Shown here: positions 21,601-36,336 of the stretch, one piece after another
Numbering within the stretch: the first letter of the stretch is position 1
Layout: each line of letters starts with the position of its first letter
Assembly (NCBI GenBank): GCA_005281725.1
Contig: SSBO01000001.1
Location: 3,580,399 to 3,644,398 of the forward strand
DNA from: Wuchereria bancrofti
Lineage: Eukaryota > Nematoda > Chromadorea > Rhabditida > Onchocercidae
Direction of reading: 5' to 3'
DNA: 64,000 nt
The notes under the pieces: model-generated
The model's input: only the letters and a program-made list of their open reading frames with translations
What the model was told of the DNA's origin: nothing
The model's database searches: none
Program-made: the position numbers and the translations under genes

Positions 21601-24600
21601 CTTCTCTCATTAAAAAATTATTGTGAATTCTTGCTCCTCTTCTCATTAAATTATGCAAATTCTTATTGAGCAAATATTTAGTCTCAAAGATATCTCTGTT
21701 AAATATTTATCCAATTATTTTCAACGATTGCATTTATGATATTTCAATCTTTGTTAGTGATTAATTAGTTCTTGTGTAGAAATTTGTTCCTTACTTTTGA
21801 TTCCATACTAAAAATATTAGCGGCAATGGAAACCTTACTGATGCTTTAACGTAGGTGATGATACGATAGCCACTATAACACTACTGCCATCTCTCTTACA
21901 AAAAGCGAAAAATTAAGTTGAAAAGATTTAAGCTGCGCTATTTACGAGATTAGACCTATTTTTCGATTGTGACCACAAAAGTTTAGCAATTCTTGGTTAA
22001 AATCTCAAACTTATAGCTTTCAAAGTAGTTTCTAGTTCTTATATATTTGATAAGTTCCAATCGATTATTCATATTATCAATTAGATTAATGAAAGTGTGG
22101 AACGCATTTAATTAAAATTGAGGTATTCGATTCTTTCGCTTTATTAATACATTATTCTTCTTTATTCAGCCCTGTTCCCTTCTTTTTGAATTCATTAATC
22201 ATATGGCAAACAATGAAATATTCTAACATTATTAATTAAAATTAATACAAATCCTTCAATTCAATATATTCGATCAACTAATTCATTATAAAATGATTTT
22301 ACTTTTAAAGAAAATTCTTTCTTCCTTTGCGCTTACACTTATTGCTTCGTTTATTTTTTTTATAATAATCTATTATTTGCTTATTATTGCTCTGCGACTT
22401 AGAAGTAATAACATTAATTATTATTTTCATAGTTCCCCTCACTATGATAAAAAAAGTAAAACCAAATAATGATATATGAGATGTTCAACATTTGACTATC
22501 CGTTTATTTGTCAATATAGTTCCACTCAAAATAGGTAAGTGCGTATAAAATTTAATTTCAAGCAATTTCTTTTTTTTACGATTTACATATCGTCAAGCGG
22601 TTCTGCTTGCTGTGGCCATTAGTCAGAGATAAACATAAAGGACATATGACATGCACACACATTCTTCATTTATCCAAGCACTGGAAAGTGTTAGCATATA
22701 CAACCTTTCTCATTTTTCTAATCATCAAGAAAGTATCGAGTGAAAAGCGTCAGGCCTAAGTTTAACTCTGCCTAAGTTCACCTCTAAGCATCTTATTCAA
22801 CACTTTGTATTTCCTTTATCCAAATGTTTGTCTTTCTCTCCTCCATTCGATATTTTTCTCCACAAAATATCAGGAAAATATTTCATCATCCTCTCTATTC
22901 CTTCATTTCCTTCCACTTCTGACACTCTTCGATTTCAGTTCCTTATAAAAATAAAACAAAACAAAAAAGTGATAATCTTTAAAATGACTGCATATGTTTT
23001 GTATTATTCAAACAGTAAAGTACTGTGTCATTCATTCTTTTCAATTCACTTTAATGTATGTAATGTGTACTACATACGATGAATTCTAATTATCAACTCA
23101 TAAAAACCTTTGCAATTAAATCTAATTGAGTTTCATTCGTTCGAAAAGGAAGTTCTGTTGCAGTATTAGGCAGTATTAGAAATAATTTCAATTATAACTT
23201 TATTGATAAATGATATATTCACGTACCTTTAAATGTCGTCTACAGCGTACGACTTATAGTGCTGTTTTTTGTTTTGACACAATGTAACAAGGTATATGTT
23301 TCCTGCTTGGTGATGTGATTAGTGATACTTTGGCACTGGCGCTGTAATATTATTTTAATTTGACTAAATAAATGAATTTCAGATCAGCTCAATTGAGACT
23401 ATAAAGAAAGCATTCAACTCATTGTCAGTTATTATCATTAAATAATCATTATCCTTTTGTCCTTTTTCCTTCAAAGCTTGAAAAGACATAGCCTTCCCAT
23501 TCAACCTATTCTAGAACTCTGATTCACTTCAGTGATAATATCGAATCCCGAGAACCAATGAACTTTCTCCGGAATTCATTCCATATCGAATTTCCAATCA
23601 TAATTTCGCCATCGTTCTCGTCAACAGCTCAGCCCTATCTACATTAACAATTCAATAAAAGTGCATCGAACATGGTATTTCGCCGATGTTCCGAAGGTTG
23701 ATTTATTTTTCAATACTTCTGTCAATGTTTTCTGAACAGATTTTCACTCTTTTTATCGAGAATATATTTCTGTGTCCATAACAGGTTATGATAAAGTAAA
23801 ATATGATAACAAACCTTTGAATAAATAGAAAACATTCTTCTTTCGATGCCATTAGCCTTTAATTATTCTTTGTAATGAATTTCTCTGTTTTTACCCGCTT
23901 TTATATCTGTTTTTAATATTCTTTTGGATCAGAGTCATTCGTTTGCTTACTGTCAATACTTCTTAGATAAATATAAATGTACATTTGATTAAGAACAAAT
24001 CTCTTCAAATGCTCTAAATTGAAGCGAGCGATAATGAACTCTAACACTGCTTTTTATTAACGGTGCTTATCTTTGTGATATTTCTGTCCTTTTTTTCTAA
24101 TGTACCTACTGTTGAGATACATATTGAAACATCAAACATACAGCACGGTATTACTCGAACATCTTGGACATTTCATTATATATCCTTTGAACTTCCCTTC
24201 GGGAGTTGTAATCATTGAACTTCCATCCCTTCGTTTTTATACCTCAGTTTCTGTACTGCTTAACTAAGTCCTGCTTCATTTAACCATTGAAACCTGAATT
24301 TCCTTGTCTCATTGTTGAAGCAAAGGCTGCTCATTATCAAAAATGAGTGATTTGGGAAGACTTTCCGAGATAGTATCATCAATCACAATTGGAATCGAGT
24401 CTTTCTCTTTCGTAGAAATAGTGATGGTGAAGTGGTAATGAAAGATTCAAGTGCGCCTGCCACATCGAGAAAGGCTTAACGATTTTGTGATGCATACTTT
24501 CAGTACCGCAACTTTTCCTTCTGCCAATAAGACTGAAGATTATATCGTTTGCAACAATTCAACCAGTGATGAACTTGATTTTTACAGAAAAAAAAATCAA

Positions 24601-25750
24601 ATATTTGACAAAGTAGCCAGTAGCCAATGTCATTTGTTACTTTAGCACTTTTCTCTACAGCTTTTCCTTCTTTCAGAAATTTTTGTAATACATTCTTAGT
24701 ACTTGCTTTTCTTGCCTTTCTGTCCAATCCCAGAATTTTTTATTTATATCTGAGGAATTTCGGAAACTTGAAGAAAATCATTTACCTTGTATTTGGTATC
24801 AAAACATACTTCATTATTACAAGTGTTCCACTTCAATTTAAACATCCTGTCTAGTTTAATATCCTGTCTTGTTCATTCACTGAATTTTGTTTAACTTAAA
24901 GTTAGTCTTTCCATTTTCGCTTCCAATTTAAAGATTATCTGGGGCTGATTGGTTCGGAAATTTAAGGTAGCCGACCTAGAAACAGTGGAAATTAAAATTA
25001 ATGGATACAGTTTCAATGATGTTTTTAATGAGACATTACCAGATTTTGACTCCATAATTTCAAAATCCTCATATTTGATTAATTTTGAGCAGCCAATATA
25101 TTCAAAGGATTTATAGCAATCCAATAGTTTTCATGTTAATGCAAAAAGCCTATCGTGAAAAAACTATGATATTTAAAAAGAAATTGCATGACTCAATTTT
25201 TTGTCTTACATATATTTTTTCGAGTTATAAATCTGATGTTTTATTAAATGATGCATTTGTGATCTTACAGTGGCATTGCTTCTGATTATGGTCTACTGTC
25301 ATCTCCGTTCACATCTAGCTCATTCAGTTATCAGTTTTATCGCTTGCTATCCGATTGATAAAGTTTCAAAACGTGGCTAAGTGTTTAAAAACTTCTTGTC
25401 ATAAAAGTATTTTCATATGTTCCAAATTTCATCTCGCAAATATTGCAATTTTTGGAGTTTCTACTTTTTTAATAAATTCTCTTTTTCTCAGTTTCTCAGC
25501 TATTTTATATTGCAAAATTTAATTTTATCCAAATTAAATCAAATTAAATAGAGTGGCTGGAAAGGGAAAAATTCAACTCGGTATATGAAAAGCGATCAGT
25601 AACATAAGAAATTAGGAACTTCATTTCATTGGAAAATAAAAAAGAAAGAAAATAAAATTCTCAAAGAAACTTTTTTTTTATTTGATTTTATCAAAATATT
25701 TGATTCTATCCAGAACTATCAGTGAGTCATTAAAGTGAATCATTTTCAGG

Positions 25751-26005
25751 ATGCACGGAAAAGTTTTAACAATTTCACTTGACTATAAAATTTTAACAGT
25801 TTCGCAAACAGTAGGAGCAAAATCTTTTTTTACGGGTGCCAAAATCTGGTTTTCAACGTTAAGACTTTTAATAGTAAGTGGACATGCCGAAACTTCAGAA
25901 ATTAAGCAGATCAGAGTTGAAAACTCAGAGATTCAAGGTGGACTGGAGATGAATATCGGAAGGCTACCATTACTATTAATTGCGCAGGATCTAAGACTGG
26001 AATGA
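25751..26005 (+). CDS. possible single-exon small protein, 84 aa
   Basis: An ATG-initiated frame of 84 codons begins two bases after a perfect TTTTCAG acceptor (ending 25749), which is how several real genes in this window start. The peptide (MHGKVLTISLDYKILTVSQT ... LLLIAQDLRLE) has alternating hydrophobic residues compatible with β-strands but matches nothing recognised. It is isolated in a coding desert, so chance is a serious alternative. Confidence 0.2.
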   Translation: MHGKVLTISLDYKILTVSQTVGAKSFFTGAKIWFSTLRLLIVSGHAETSEIKQIRVENSEIQGGLEMNIGRLPLLLIAQDLRLE

Positions 26006-27851
26006 TGAGCCTAGTCTATAGTTCACCTTTTGAAATCTATTCAATTATTTTATTAAAAAAGGTGAACTTAATTCATAAATATTCTTGACACTACACGCCA
26101 TAAGTTTCAGAAAAATTTCTATTTCAATTCACTATTCATTCTATTTTACTTTACTTCCCATTCTCGATATTCATTTCTCTGAATCATATTTCTTTTCCTT
26201 TTAAGATGTCACTAAAGCACAGGACAAATAAATCCTTAACGTGAATTTGAGGATAGAGTAAGAAGGAGTGGAGGGAAAACTCTTTCATCCAAAATCTAAA
26301 GTCATAATTCATTTCTTTAGTCTTAACTTGTTCTCTTTTAGCTATATTCTGTTAGTAAGCCTAATGGCCCATGGATGTACAAACTTTTTTTCTCATTCCA
26401 CACCCATTCTTCCTCTTTTCTTTTTCACATAGTTCCCCTTTCGAATATTTCGGGAAAGCGTAAATATCACGGGTATATATTAACAAAAGCAAAAGATGCT
26501 AATGGGATGGGTGCCTTAAGTTGAAATTTGTTGCTTGAATGACACACTCTCTCTCTTTATCAATATTTTTTCCTCCCCCTACTCCCTTCCTCTTTCCATT
26601 TAACATTTCTTGAAAATCACTTGGCACGCCAAGTCAACTAGAATGAGTTTTGAGGATTGCTGCTCAGCAGTAAACACAGTCATCGCTACGTTATTGACAC
26701 ATTATTTTTATAATTTTCAGTTTCATTTGTCCTAATCAGTGGATGCTTCCCAAAATTGATAACCATCTGAAAGTTTACAACTCATGTACCCCTAAGTTGG
26801 CTATAATTAATTGCTAATTATTCACGAAGCATAATCTCCATAAAATATTTGCTATTCTACAGTTACGATTGTTAAAATGATTAAGTTTAATTTTAATGTT
26901 GTTTTTGATGGAAAAGGAAATTTGTGCAGTCCAGTTACAATCATACGAAACGACGTGGCACATCTGCAAACATTGTAGACTGCACACCCGTTGTTCATTT
27001 CTATAAAGGCGTTTCTATGTTAAAATCAATTTGTCCAGCAATATTAACCACTTCAACACGACTCTATTCCTCATAGGTCTTCCATTTCTTGACAAACTTT
27101 TCATCCGGAAAATAAATTAGCAGTTGAATTGTTCATTCAGTATATTCTAGAAATGTTGCCTCAATGATTTTGTTATGCCAACTGCTTACATATAGTATAC
27201 GTGAAGCATATGTCTGCTCAATTAATTAAATTAATGTTAGGATAATTCATTGAAAGAACGGTCAAAAAGGTGGATATGATGAAGAGATGAGTTTAATGTG
27301 ACGGGGCACACACATGGACAGTTGCAACCCACTTCAAGGCCCGTTTGACCAGCTGTCCTCTGTAAAGTTCGATTTGAAAAAGTCCAAATAAAAGATGAGT
27401 AAGGCCTCCAATTTTGGCTTCGAGCAGAATACGGGCGTACGAAGTGTACAAGTGGGTGTCTATAGGAGAGTGTAAGTCTGTGTGTATTGAATGTGTGTCT
27501 GTTTGTCTGTGTATGTAAGTGAATACTTTACACATTCGTGAACTGGAGGAACGCGTTTGTCGGCTTTCACTTATTATTTGGTAGTAGTTGGACCTTATCA
27601 AACTTTTTCAACAGTGATTATACGACGTTGCTGAAGATTTGCTTATCAGTGGGTAGCACGAATGACTTGTTGCTAACCTGAAATGAGAGTTAGAGACTGA
27701 GCGATCAGCAGCTGTTATTTGGCCCCTCTGGTTGATTCCGGTTGATATTTGACAAATTGGTCTATTCACATTTGACATCCGTAAAATAGCTGCGTTGCAG
27801 TGTGCTAATAGCTGAGGAAGAGAGGGCAGGACAGCACAAGTATCACGTATT

Positions 27852-30800
27852 ATGGAAGGAGGAGAACGTGAGCAACAGCCTAGCTCTACTATGTCCATGA
27901 TTACAACTACAACGTCGTCCGTGGAAAACAACTCATATGTTAAGTCTTGTATGTAACTTCAAGTTTCATCTTTTTTGCAGTATATTATCGGAGTGGTTTT
28001 TATTTTCCCTAATAACTTCACCTTCCCTAATAACGTTCTTTCGGTACATATTGATGATGTTTTCAATTCCAGTTAAGAAACTTCTTCCCTAATTGATGTT
28101 TGATATTCATTTCTTCTATTTCTTTCTTTTCCTGCTAATTCGATTAATTTGCATATGATTTGTTACTCTTTAACAGTCGTTATATTGCTAGCCTTATTCC
28201 ATCCTTCATTGTTGTTTGCTGATATCAGTTAATCTTTTTTGGATTTCCAAGGAAGACAAAAGAAATCATAGGCTTTGATGTATAGATTGCTGTTTAATGA
28301 ATAAGTCAGATCTCTAATAATACTGTCAACTTGTGGATGTATATATTACACCTTTCGTTGTTGTACTTCCAACTCATTTTTCACTACACTTTTATTCTAA
28401 CACTATATTTAATGATATGCACAAGTTTATTACTTCCCGTTCCATTGCGCTAGCAATTTTTTGAATTCATTTTTTTTTAAATTTAGTTCTTTTCAAATGA
28501 AGAAGGGTAGTGAGTTAGGCCTTATTTTATTGCTTATTTATTTAACTTGCACTTGAGATAGAAGTGCTTCTTATTTCATGCATTAAACTTCATTTTAGTT
28601 ACCGTTTGCTTTATGCCGATATACACAAAAACCCCACACTTATCACTTATTGTTGCAGTTCGATCTGTCTATCTTCACTGACTAATGATACTGATAGACT
28701 AATGGTCGATATTGAATTCATTAAGTAAATTAATTATTCCATTCTTTAAGAGACAAGGGATGTCAAAAAAGAAAATTGGACTCTTGGAAAGAGTTACTCT
28801 TCAGCTCCAAATTAGACAAATGTTTTGCCAAAATATCCATCTTTCTAGCTAGATTTTTAATTGGAAGAAACGAACTTATTTGAGTTTCTTAGCTAATGTG
28901 ACAGAGTTATCAATTATTATTGACAGATATGTTCTTTAAATATAGTTACCATTTTCCATTCTCTTCCTGCTATTCTTCTGTTGTTTAAGCCTTTCAAACA
29001 TAGTTATCAATTATTATTGATTTTAAGATCTACACCGTCGAAGTTTATAAATCTCTTTTTTCTCGCCGTTTTTGTTTTAGCTGTTGAGGTGGTTGAGATG
29101 AAGTCTTAAAAGTTACTATTGTTGCAAGTGAAGTTTTTTGCTGATACTGCTGATTATAAGATCAAAGTTCGCCGCCTCGATGTTTGTTTGTCTATTTTAT
29201 GAATGTCTCACTCTGTGTTACGGAAGACCACTTCGGCAAAGCAGGCATTTGGATTCACTCTAAACTTTAAATCATCAGTAATACTGTCCTTTCATCTATA
29301 TGCTGATAGAGAAGGAAGCTTTTTTTTATAAACCAAATTTGGATTTCGTTTTATGTTTGCAGGAAATATGGTGCATTAGATTGAAGATCTCAACTGTTCA
29401 TATTTCTTTGTCCGGAATTATCGGTATTTTCCACCTAATGACTTGCGAAACTATTTTGAATTTATAATATTTTTCTTTTTAGTTTTTTAGTGTTCTCAGA
29501 CACATCGAGAACTGTTTGTTTGAAACTACGAAAATCCAATTTTTATGCTGAATTTCTTAATGTTTTTTTTGTACTAATTTCAGTGCACGATTCGCCGTCA
29601 TCATCATCCCATCCTTTGACGGCTAGCACGCATGCATCGCCAATGCGATCTTTGTCGAGTTCCTCCGGTGGATTATATATAAGTGCCCCCGGGAAGATTA
29701 TTTTATTTGGTGAACATGCTGTTGTTTATGGACGAGTTTGTTTCATCTTTTTTTTTTTCACTCCTAGTTTATATTTTAAGGATAAGCTCTATGAAGATTT
29801 TAGTCAGAATTTCGAAAATTGCACCTTTTAATTTTAAGTTTAGTTGAATATTTGAAATATTGAAGTTAATTACGGCAAGAAGATTCAACGTGATAGCTTA
29901 AGAGGGAGACAGAAACCAAAGCTTTTATTATCCTCGTATCTTAGAATGCTTAATAAGTACAACATGTAATATCAGGAGTAGTACTTGTCATTATTTGAGG
30001 TTGAACTTCTAGTCAACAGTTTCTGCTCATTTGCACTATTTGTGTGATAGACTGAAAACTCTTACTGAAAATAACTTGTTTACATGTGAAAAATATTGAT
30101 TGAAAGGATGCAATTTGCATTTTTTGTTGTAGACAGCAGTTGCTGGCTCTATAGATTTGCGCACTTACGTTAGTTTATTCACTTCGGCGGATGGCAGGAT
30201 ATATTTGTCATTACCTGCTCTTGGTGTTGAAAAAACTTGGTTACTAAAGGATCTTTTGAGAGCTGGAGAACGTCTTTCTGGTTTGTTTTTTCATTTCTCT
30301 CTTCTGCATCATAAAAATAAACTGAAATAGTAATTGGACGGAAAATAAATGTGCGGAAGTTGTTCACATTTAGTTATTTTCTATCTTCACATCTGATTAA
30401 AAAATATTGGATGTTTATAATGCTTTTTCAAATGGGGAATTTTATTCAGAGAAGGAAAGAGAATGTTGTGCTTTTCATTTCGGAATCTTTTTTAGTATTA
30501 ATTACATGCACTTTTTTATACCTTTTTGGTTATTATGAGAAAGATTTCAGAATGAGTTAATTTCCTTTTTACTTTCCAGTTCATTAAAATGCATCTGTAT
30601 CAGTTTAATTTCCATTTTTTTTTTCGTTCATTTTACTCAGAATACACGGTTGACGATGGATCGCCACCATCCCTCGAATTACTTGTGCCTATAGCCCGAA
30701 AACTAAGCGGATCATGCGAAGATCAATGTGGTGTACAACATTTAGCAATACTAGCTTTCTGGTATCTTCTTCTCGGTGTTGTGCAAAGAAAAAAGTTTGT

Positions 30801-33800
30801 CCTTAAATTGGAGAATTTCTAATCTCTTGATATATTATTCAAGCATTTAAAGTAATGCAGAAATATCTATGCAGGATTTTCTTTAATAGCATATTCCAAG
30901 TAATTTTATGCGTTACTGGACTACTGCCTGCCTCTTATCTGATCTCATGTATTTAGTTATGAATGTTGCTATATTATAAACTATTTCTCTAAGTAATTGA
31001 TAAATATGGACTTTCAGTAGCTTGTTTCAGGGATATTCTTGCCGTAAAAGTTACTATTCGCTTTAAACTTCCCTCTTGTGTTGGTCTCGGCTCGTCAGGT
31101 AATACTGTGTTACTTCAAAGTGAAATGAAATTTACCATTCTATCACAGAACTGATACTAACTGAACTCAAAAAATTTTTCTGTTGACTTCAGTTCATTTT
31201 CTCTATTGAAAATTTGATGCAAATCTATGTTCAGGAGCATACTGTGTTTGCGTTGCAGCTGCACTGCTGCAAACAGCTGGTTTGATTCCTGCCCCATCAA
31301 TTCCTGTGAGCTTTTTTTTCCACTTTTTGTTGTTTATTATTTTTTATCCTTAAAAATAAGTCTTTAAACTTTAAACATTCTAACTAAGCTACTTCGTGGT
31401 TTAATTACCACGTATAATGCGGTAGGTCTAATTTCGACTATTAGCTTATATTTAACCTTACAAGTTGTTGGAATATTTTTACATTATTTAGGAAAATTGT
31501 AGTAATTGATAAATTGTTTCCTCTCAGATAGGCATCAAAAGTTCATTTGGACCTTTTTTAATTCATCTAATGCCGAATATAATGAAAGCCACTGCTGAAT
31601 TTAAAAAAAAAATGAAGGTTCACAATTGAACATATTTTTTCATGTATTCACTTGGACATTTAATTGTGAAAAAGCCATGAAAGCATTAACGTTTGCTAAT
31701 AATTTTGCGGTGAAGTTTTTGTTTATTTTTCTTTTGAACATTTCATTTATCATGGAGTTGTTGGAATTTAGAAGAGCAATGATTAATTTGGACTGCAACT
31801 TAGTTTAGCTGTTTATATGATTTGTATGCTTATTGATCCTCGATTCACACAGGTAAATGACGAAGGATCGCTGACATGGGAAGACCATCATCTAGACATG
31901 ATCAGAAAATGGTCTGCTGCAGCTGAGTCACTCATACACGGGCGAGCCTCTGGACTTGATGCGGCCGTGTGCACTTATGGTTTGTTTTTTTTTTTTAATT
32001 TCTCACAAATTACGTTACGATCGAAATTTGTAGATAGATTCAAGGATACATCTTAATGTAAACTTATAACTTTTGCAAAACTTTTCGATTTCCGACTTCG
32101 CTTTTTGTTATATTGGTATTGTTTTTAGGGATAATATTTCTTATTTTTCAAAAATTTTCAGTGATTTTTCATCTTTTCTAGGTGGTGTTGCATGTTTTAA
32201 ACCTGGGACATGCATTCAACATTTAAGGAAGTAAGTTTTCATTTTTTTCCCACTATTATTTGCATCCTTCTGATCCTTCTGATGCAAATGATATTTTATA
32301 GGAGTAGGTTCTGAAGATCTTGAGCAAGTTAATTGCTTCCTTTTGATTATCGTGGCGGAAAAAGTAGATCATAATGTTTTCAGTCTTCCCGACCTCAGGG
32401 TAATATTGGTCAATTCGAGAGTTGAAAGAAACACTTCACGAATGGTACAAACAGTGAAGGAGCGGTTGAAGAAGGTAAGAATGTTTAGATTTTTACAATA
32501 GTCAGTTTGATATAGGTTAAGAAATATAATTCGGAAATCTTGCTAATCAATTATGGTATTTTTAAATCTATTTTTTAGACTGCGGCAATTTTATAATGGG
32601 GAAGTACAGTAGATCATTTTTGCTGCACAATGTTTACAAACTCTGGAATATAATATCCCTTAATTTTTTTTTCTTTTTTAGATTTTACTCCATTGTTGAA
32701 AAAATTGACATTAAATAAGAAGTACTGATTTGAGTTCCCGGATGTTGTTGAATCAATTTTCAATGCTATCGATGCTATCTCACGTGATGCGGCAAGAATT
32801 CTACATCGTCCACCAGAAGAAAATGGCGGCGACGAAAGGGTTTCAAATGGTGGTAATGGTAATAACTCAGTTATTACGGCTTATGCCGATGGTGAACATC
32901 AATCTTTGCAAGTAATTTCCTTTTTTATCTTTCAATAAGAATGAATGTTACTCACTGATAGTTCTTTTTTCACTGGACTGTGACAAATAATATTAAGGTC
33001 ATATTATCGATAGAATTAAACTCATCAGTACTGATGTCAAAGAACTGTTTGGTGTACTCTAATGCTCCAACATTGATATTTGTTAAAGTGGAATCGAATG
33101 TTAATACTTGTTATTCTGGTATTCATTAAAATAGTAATTTGGTATTTTGGATTAACAAGTTATAATAGAACCTTGTATTTCAAATTAGGTCTGAATTTTT
33201 TCAGTAAGTATTTCTGTAATTGATTCTGCATTACCTGTTTTAATAGGAAAGAAAAGGCAAAATAAAATACAATTTTTTTGAATGCAGATTATAGATTATA
33301 TGATTTGATTATAAGCACATACTGACATAACCTAAAATTTTCGTTTGTAAATCAGTCTTCGATATGCATCGTAGCAGTTTGGTGTTCTTTCTAAGACAAG
33401 GATTAACAGTATTCGTAAAATCATCGTTAATTTATTTTTAATTAATCTTATTCATTACGGAGAATCTTTTCTCTTTTGCCTAGGAAAAGTATATGTGTGG
33501 TTCTGTCATGGTGTTTGCTCTTTAAGTTACAAAATTCAGGCTCGAATTTAATTTCAAATTTGAGTTTTTAGCATAAGTTTGAAGTAAGTCATTTCTGCAT
33601 ATGCTGATGAAATTATGTTGGAACTAGTCCGTATAAAAGAAACATAATACTTTACGTGATCTCTTTCAACGAAAACATGCATTTTCCTTCGAGGAAATCA
33701 GTCTGCAGAGACTGACTTCATGAAAATGATTAATTTCATATAAAATTTAACACTGAATGGAATTTTGCTACAAATAGGTTTGTTTCTAATTTAGATCAGT

Positions 33801-36336
33801 ATCTGTATGTTGACTCTTCCTTTAGTCCCCATTATATCATAATATTAAAAGGTGATTTAGTAATGATAAGTTAATATCGTTCCGCGCAATATTTCTATTA
33901 GTTATCTTCACCGTCATTTTCTGTTTCTTTCCCGATACATTCAGCATCTTGTCAGGATTAATGCATTTCAGACTTTTTGTTCTATGCTGTAAATACAGCT
34001 ATTATATGAATGAAACGTTAATTGCAATAAGTTCTAATAAAGTTTTGGGATTTTTTTTTAAATTTTGCAGCTAGTACTGCAACAGCAAAATAATCGAAAT
34101 AAGCAATCAAAAGATGTAAATTTCAGTTCAAATATTTGCTATCAGCACGATTAGTTTTCTTACTTAATGAATAAAAACATGCATGTTTTGCGCTTTTGTT
34201 GTTTTTATGAGCTTCAGCTGAAAATTTAATTTTCTTTCGTTAGCTTAATTCAATTTTGGTTCTTATAACTAGAAGCCTTAACTATGCGTTTATAATTACA
34301 AGTTTAAATTTCCGAACTTGAGAAATATTTGTTTTGGAGCTTTGCAGAACTAATTTAGTTAGCAGTGTTTTATTAACCGATTTACTAAACATCTAATGGA
34401 TTTATCAGAGGTGATTTTTTCGGTTCTTTAAACGAGAAGTGCATGGCGCTATAAAAATTTTGTTGGCCGACGTAATTTTATATTTTTGTGTTTTCCTTGT
34501 CTTCGAGAACAGTTGCTCTGTCTTTTTTTTAATTTTAGATTTGCTGTTTAACCAATAATGAGAATGTGAACTCAAATTTTTTTAATTTTATAGATTCAAA
34601 TCCTAAATAGTTTCAAGAAATTTGGAAGCTATTGTTTATTATTTTTCATTATACACTGAAAGTTGTTTTCGTATATTTAACTCATTGATTACTAAAATAA
34701 TCACCGGCCAATATGCTCATATAATTTTTTCTTGTTTGATTTTTCTTAAAAAGTTTAAATTACTAGTGTTTCTGTGAATTTTGCAGTCCAGTGGACATTC
34801 TCAGCAACAACAACAGCCGAGTAGTGGAGTACATTTACCGAGAGAGAGCTCTTATGCTGCTGGTGGTAAACGTAATAGTAACGCTTCCGCAACTAGTGGT
34901 ACTTCGGGTGCTAATTCGGAGAAACATGAACGAGGACAGCTTGCCGATTCCTTTTCCAAGCTCAATGTAAGCTGTACGGAAAAAGAAATCATGTTTTAAA
35001 TTTTAATTTCGATGCCAAAATTGTATTCTTTGGTTCTCTTTTTCTTGCTCTTCATGTCAACACTTTTTCTCTTTTTTATCTTCCTGTCTTAATTTAGACT
35101 ATATATTTAAAAGAGTTATCCTTTCTTAGTGATCGTCCATCTGTCCCTTTCGACCATCTCTTAAGTTTTTGCAAAATCTAATTCAATTTTTTTTGTTTTG
35201 TTTTGGTGCTTCTCTAACCTTAACAGATGATTGCGTGCCACGTTTGTTTCAAAAAAGTGCATGTCGAAATTGTGTTGAAAACACAGTCCTTAACTACTTC
35301 AAAATTTTTTCTCCTGAACTACACTCGTTTTATTATCAATTCTTTTGCACCATTGACGGTAATAGTAATAGGAAAGTAGGAATATGAAGGGGAAATTAAC
35401 ATTTCACTTGGTTTTTCAACAAAAAAGTTTTTACTTTTTCATTACATATATATTATGGATCCTGCGTAATCCTATTCAAATTACTGATTTTTTGATGTGA
35501 AACTTTTTTTAGATTTCATGTATTATTTCAGGATTTATGTCGAATAAACAATCAGTTACTGATTGCACTTGGTGTTGGTCATCCAAAAATTGACCAGATT
35601 TGCACACTACTTGCACGGTATGGAATACATCCAAAAATGACTGGTGCTGGTGGTGGTGGAAGCGTTTTTGCTTTCCTAAAACCAGGTATCACAAAATTCA
35701 TTTGTAATCAATTTCTATGAAATGGATTCATCGCAAACTTATCATTCAAGTATAATGTAGAGTATTAATATGTTATCAGCTTTTTGAGATACGTGATAAA
35801 GGGAAAGAATTAGGCTAATTGAATAACTTTTTTACTGCATACATATTACAAGCGAAAATTGTGAAAATAGTGGAGGGTCATGTTTAAAAAAGTATATATT
35901 GAAATTAGTGTCTCTCTCCCTCTCTGTCTTGTTTCTAACAGTTTTTTTTTCTAATTCTTTACACCTTACCGTCACAATATTTCATTCCCATTTCATGATT
36001 TGTGGTATTAGCTAAAATTTTTTACGAGGTTAGTTTGAGGTTACTCATTAAACTTTCTCAGTCTCTTCAGCTTTGTGTGTACTTAGTTATTTGTCAATAT
36101 TTTAGTTATAATTATTTGTAGATACGTCAGCGACTGTGTTATCAATGATCAAAGATGAGCTGACAAAACTGGATTATGAATTATGGCAACCTCCGCTTGG
36201 TGGTCCGGGAGTTGTTTGTCATAATAGTAAGCCTGATCTCTTTGTTGTGCCTAGCACAATGATTGTAACACCGAGCGATTCGTCGTCCCACTCAACTCCT
36301 TCTTTTTATCTCCATGACAAAAAGATTACGAACTGA
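27852..36336 (+). CDS. mvk-1: mevalonate kinase (GHMP kinase), 564 aa
   Basis: Phosphorylates mevalonate to 5-phosphomevalonate with ATP, an early cytosolic step towards dolichol, ubiquinone and protein prenylation. Fourteen phase-matched exons: 27852-27948, 29584-29735, 30133-30280, 30641-30761, 31031-31098, 31235-31305, 31853-31979, 32182-32230, 32384-32474, 32735-32911, 34071-34115, 34787-34966, 35532-35685 and 36122-36336. Landmarks: APGKIILFGEHAVVYG (from residue 67), GHMP motif PSCVGLGSSGAYC (about 188-199), ESLIHGRASGLDAAV with catalytic-type E244 and D255, VERNTSRMV, and GHMP motif 3 KMTGAGGGGSVFAFL. All active-site residues are kept. It is about 170 residues longer than human MVK (396 aa): a Ser-rich N-terminal extension of about 65 residues, a Gln/Ser/Asn-rich insert of about 90 residues between the two lobes (exons 10-12), and a longer Ser/Thr C-terminus. 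Exon 10 uses a GAG-type acceptor (TTTGAG), and the 45-nt exon 11 is symmetric and may be optional. Confidence 0.92.

Larger units (their letters stand above)
14799..27851. other. 13-kb region almost free of coding signal
   Basis: The sequence is AT-rich, with no protein family recognisable on either strand. It contains microsatellite-like CT runs (17526-17545, 17733-17750), an AT-only tract (15600-15664) and scattered pyrimidine tracts. Only one weak open frame (25751-26005, listed separately) deserves mention. It could be a regulatory gap, long upstream introns of a gene transcribed from elsewhere, or old decayed sequence. GT-rich DNA at 27470-27520 precedes mevalonate kinase exon 1. Confidence 0.5.

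Noticed and set aside
24500..24727. 75-codon minus frame (basic, RKARKASTKNVLQKFLKEG) overlapping + frames
   Set aside because: No ATG start, no acceptor at its 5' edge, no partner exon in phase, and no family match.
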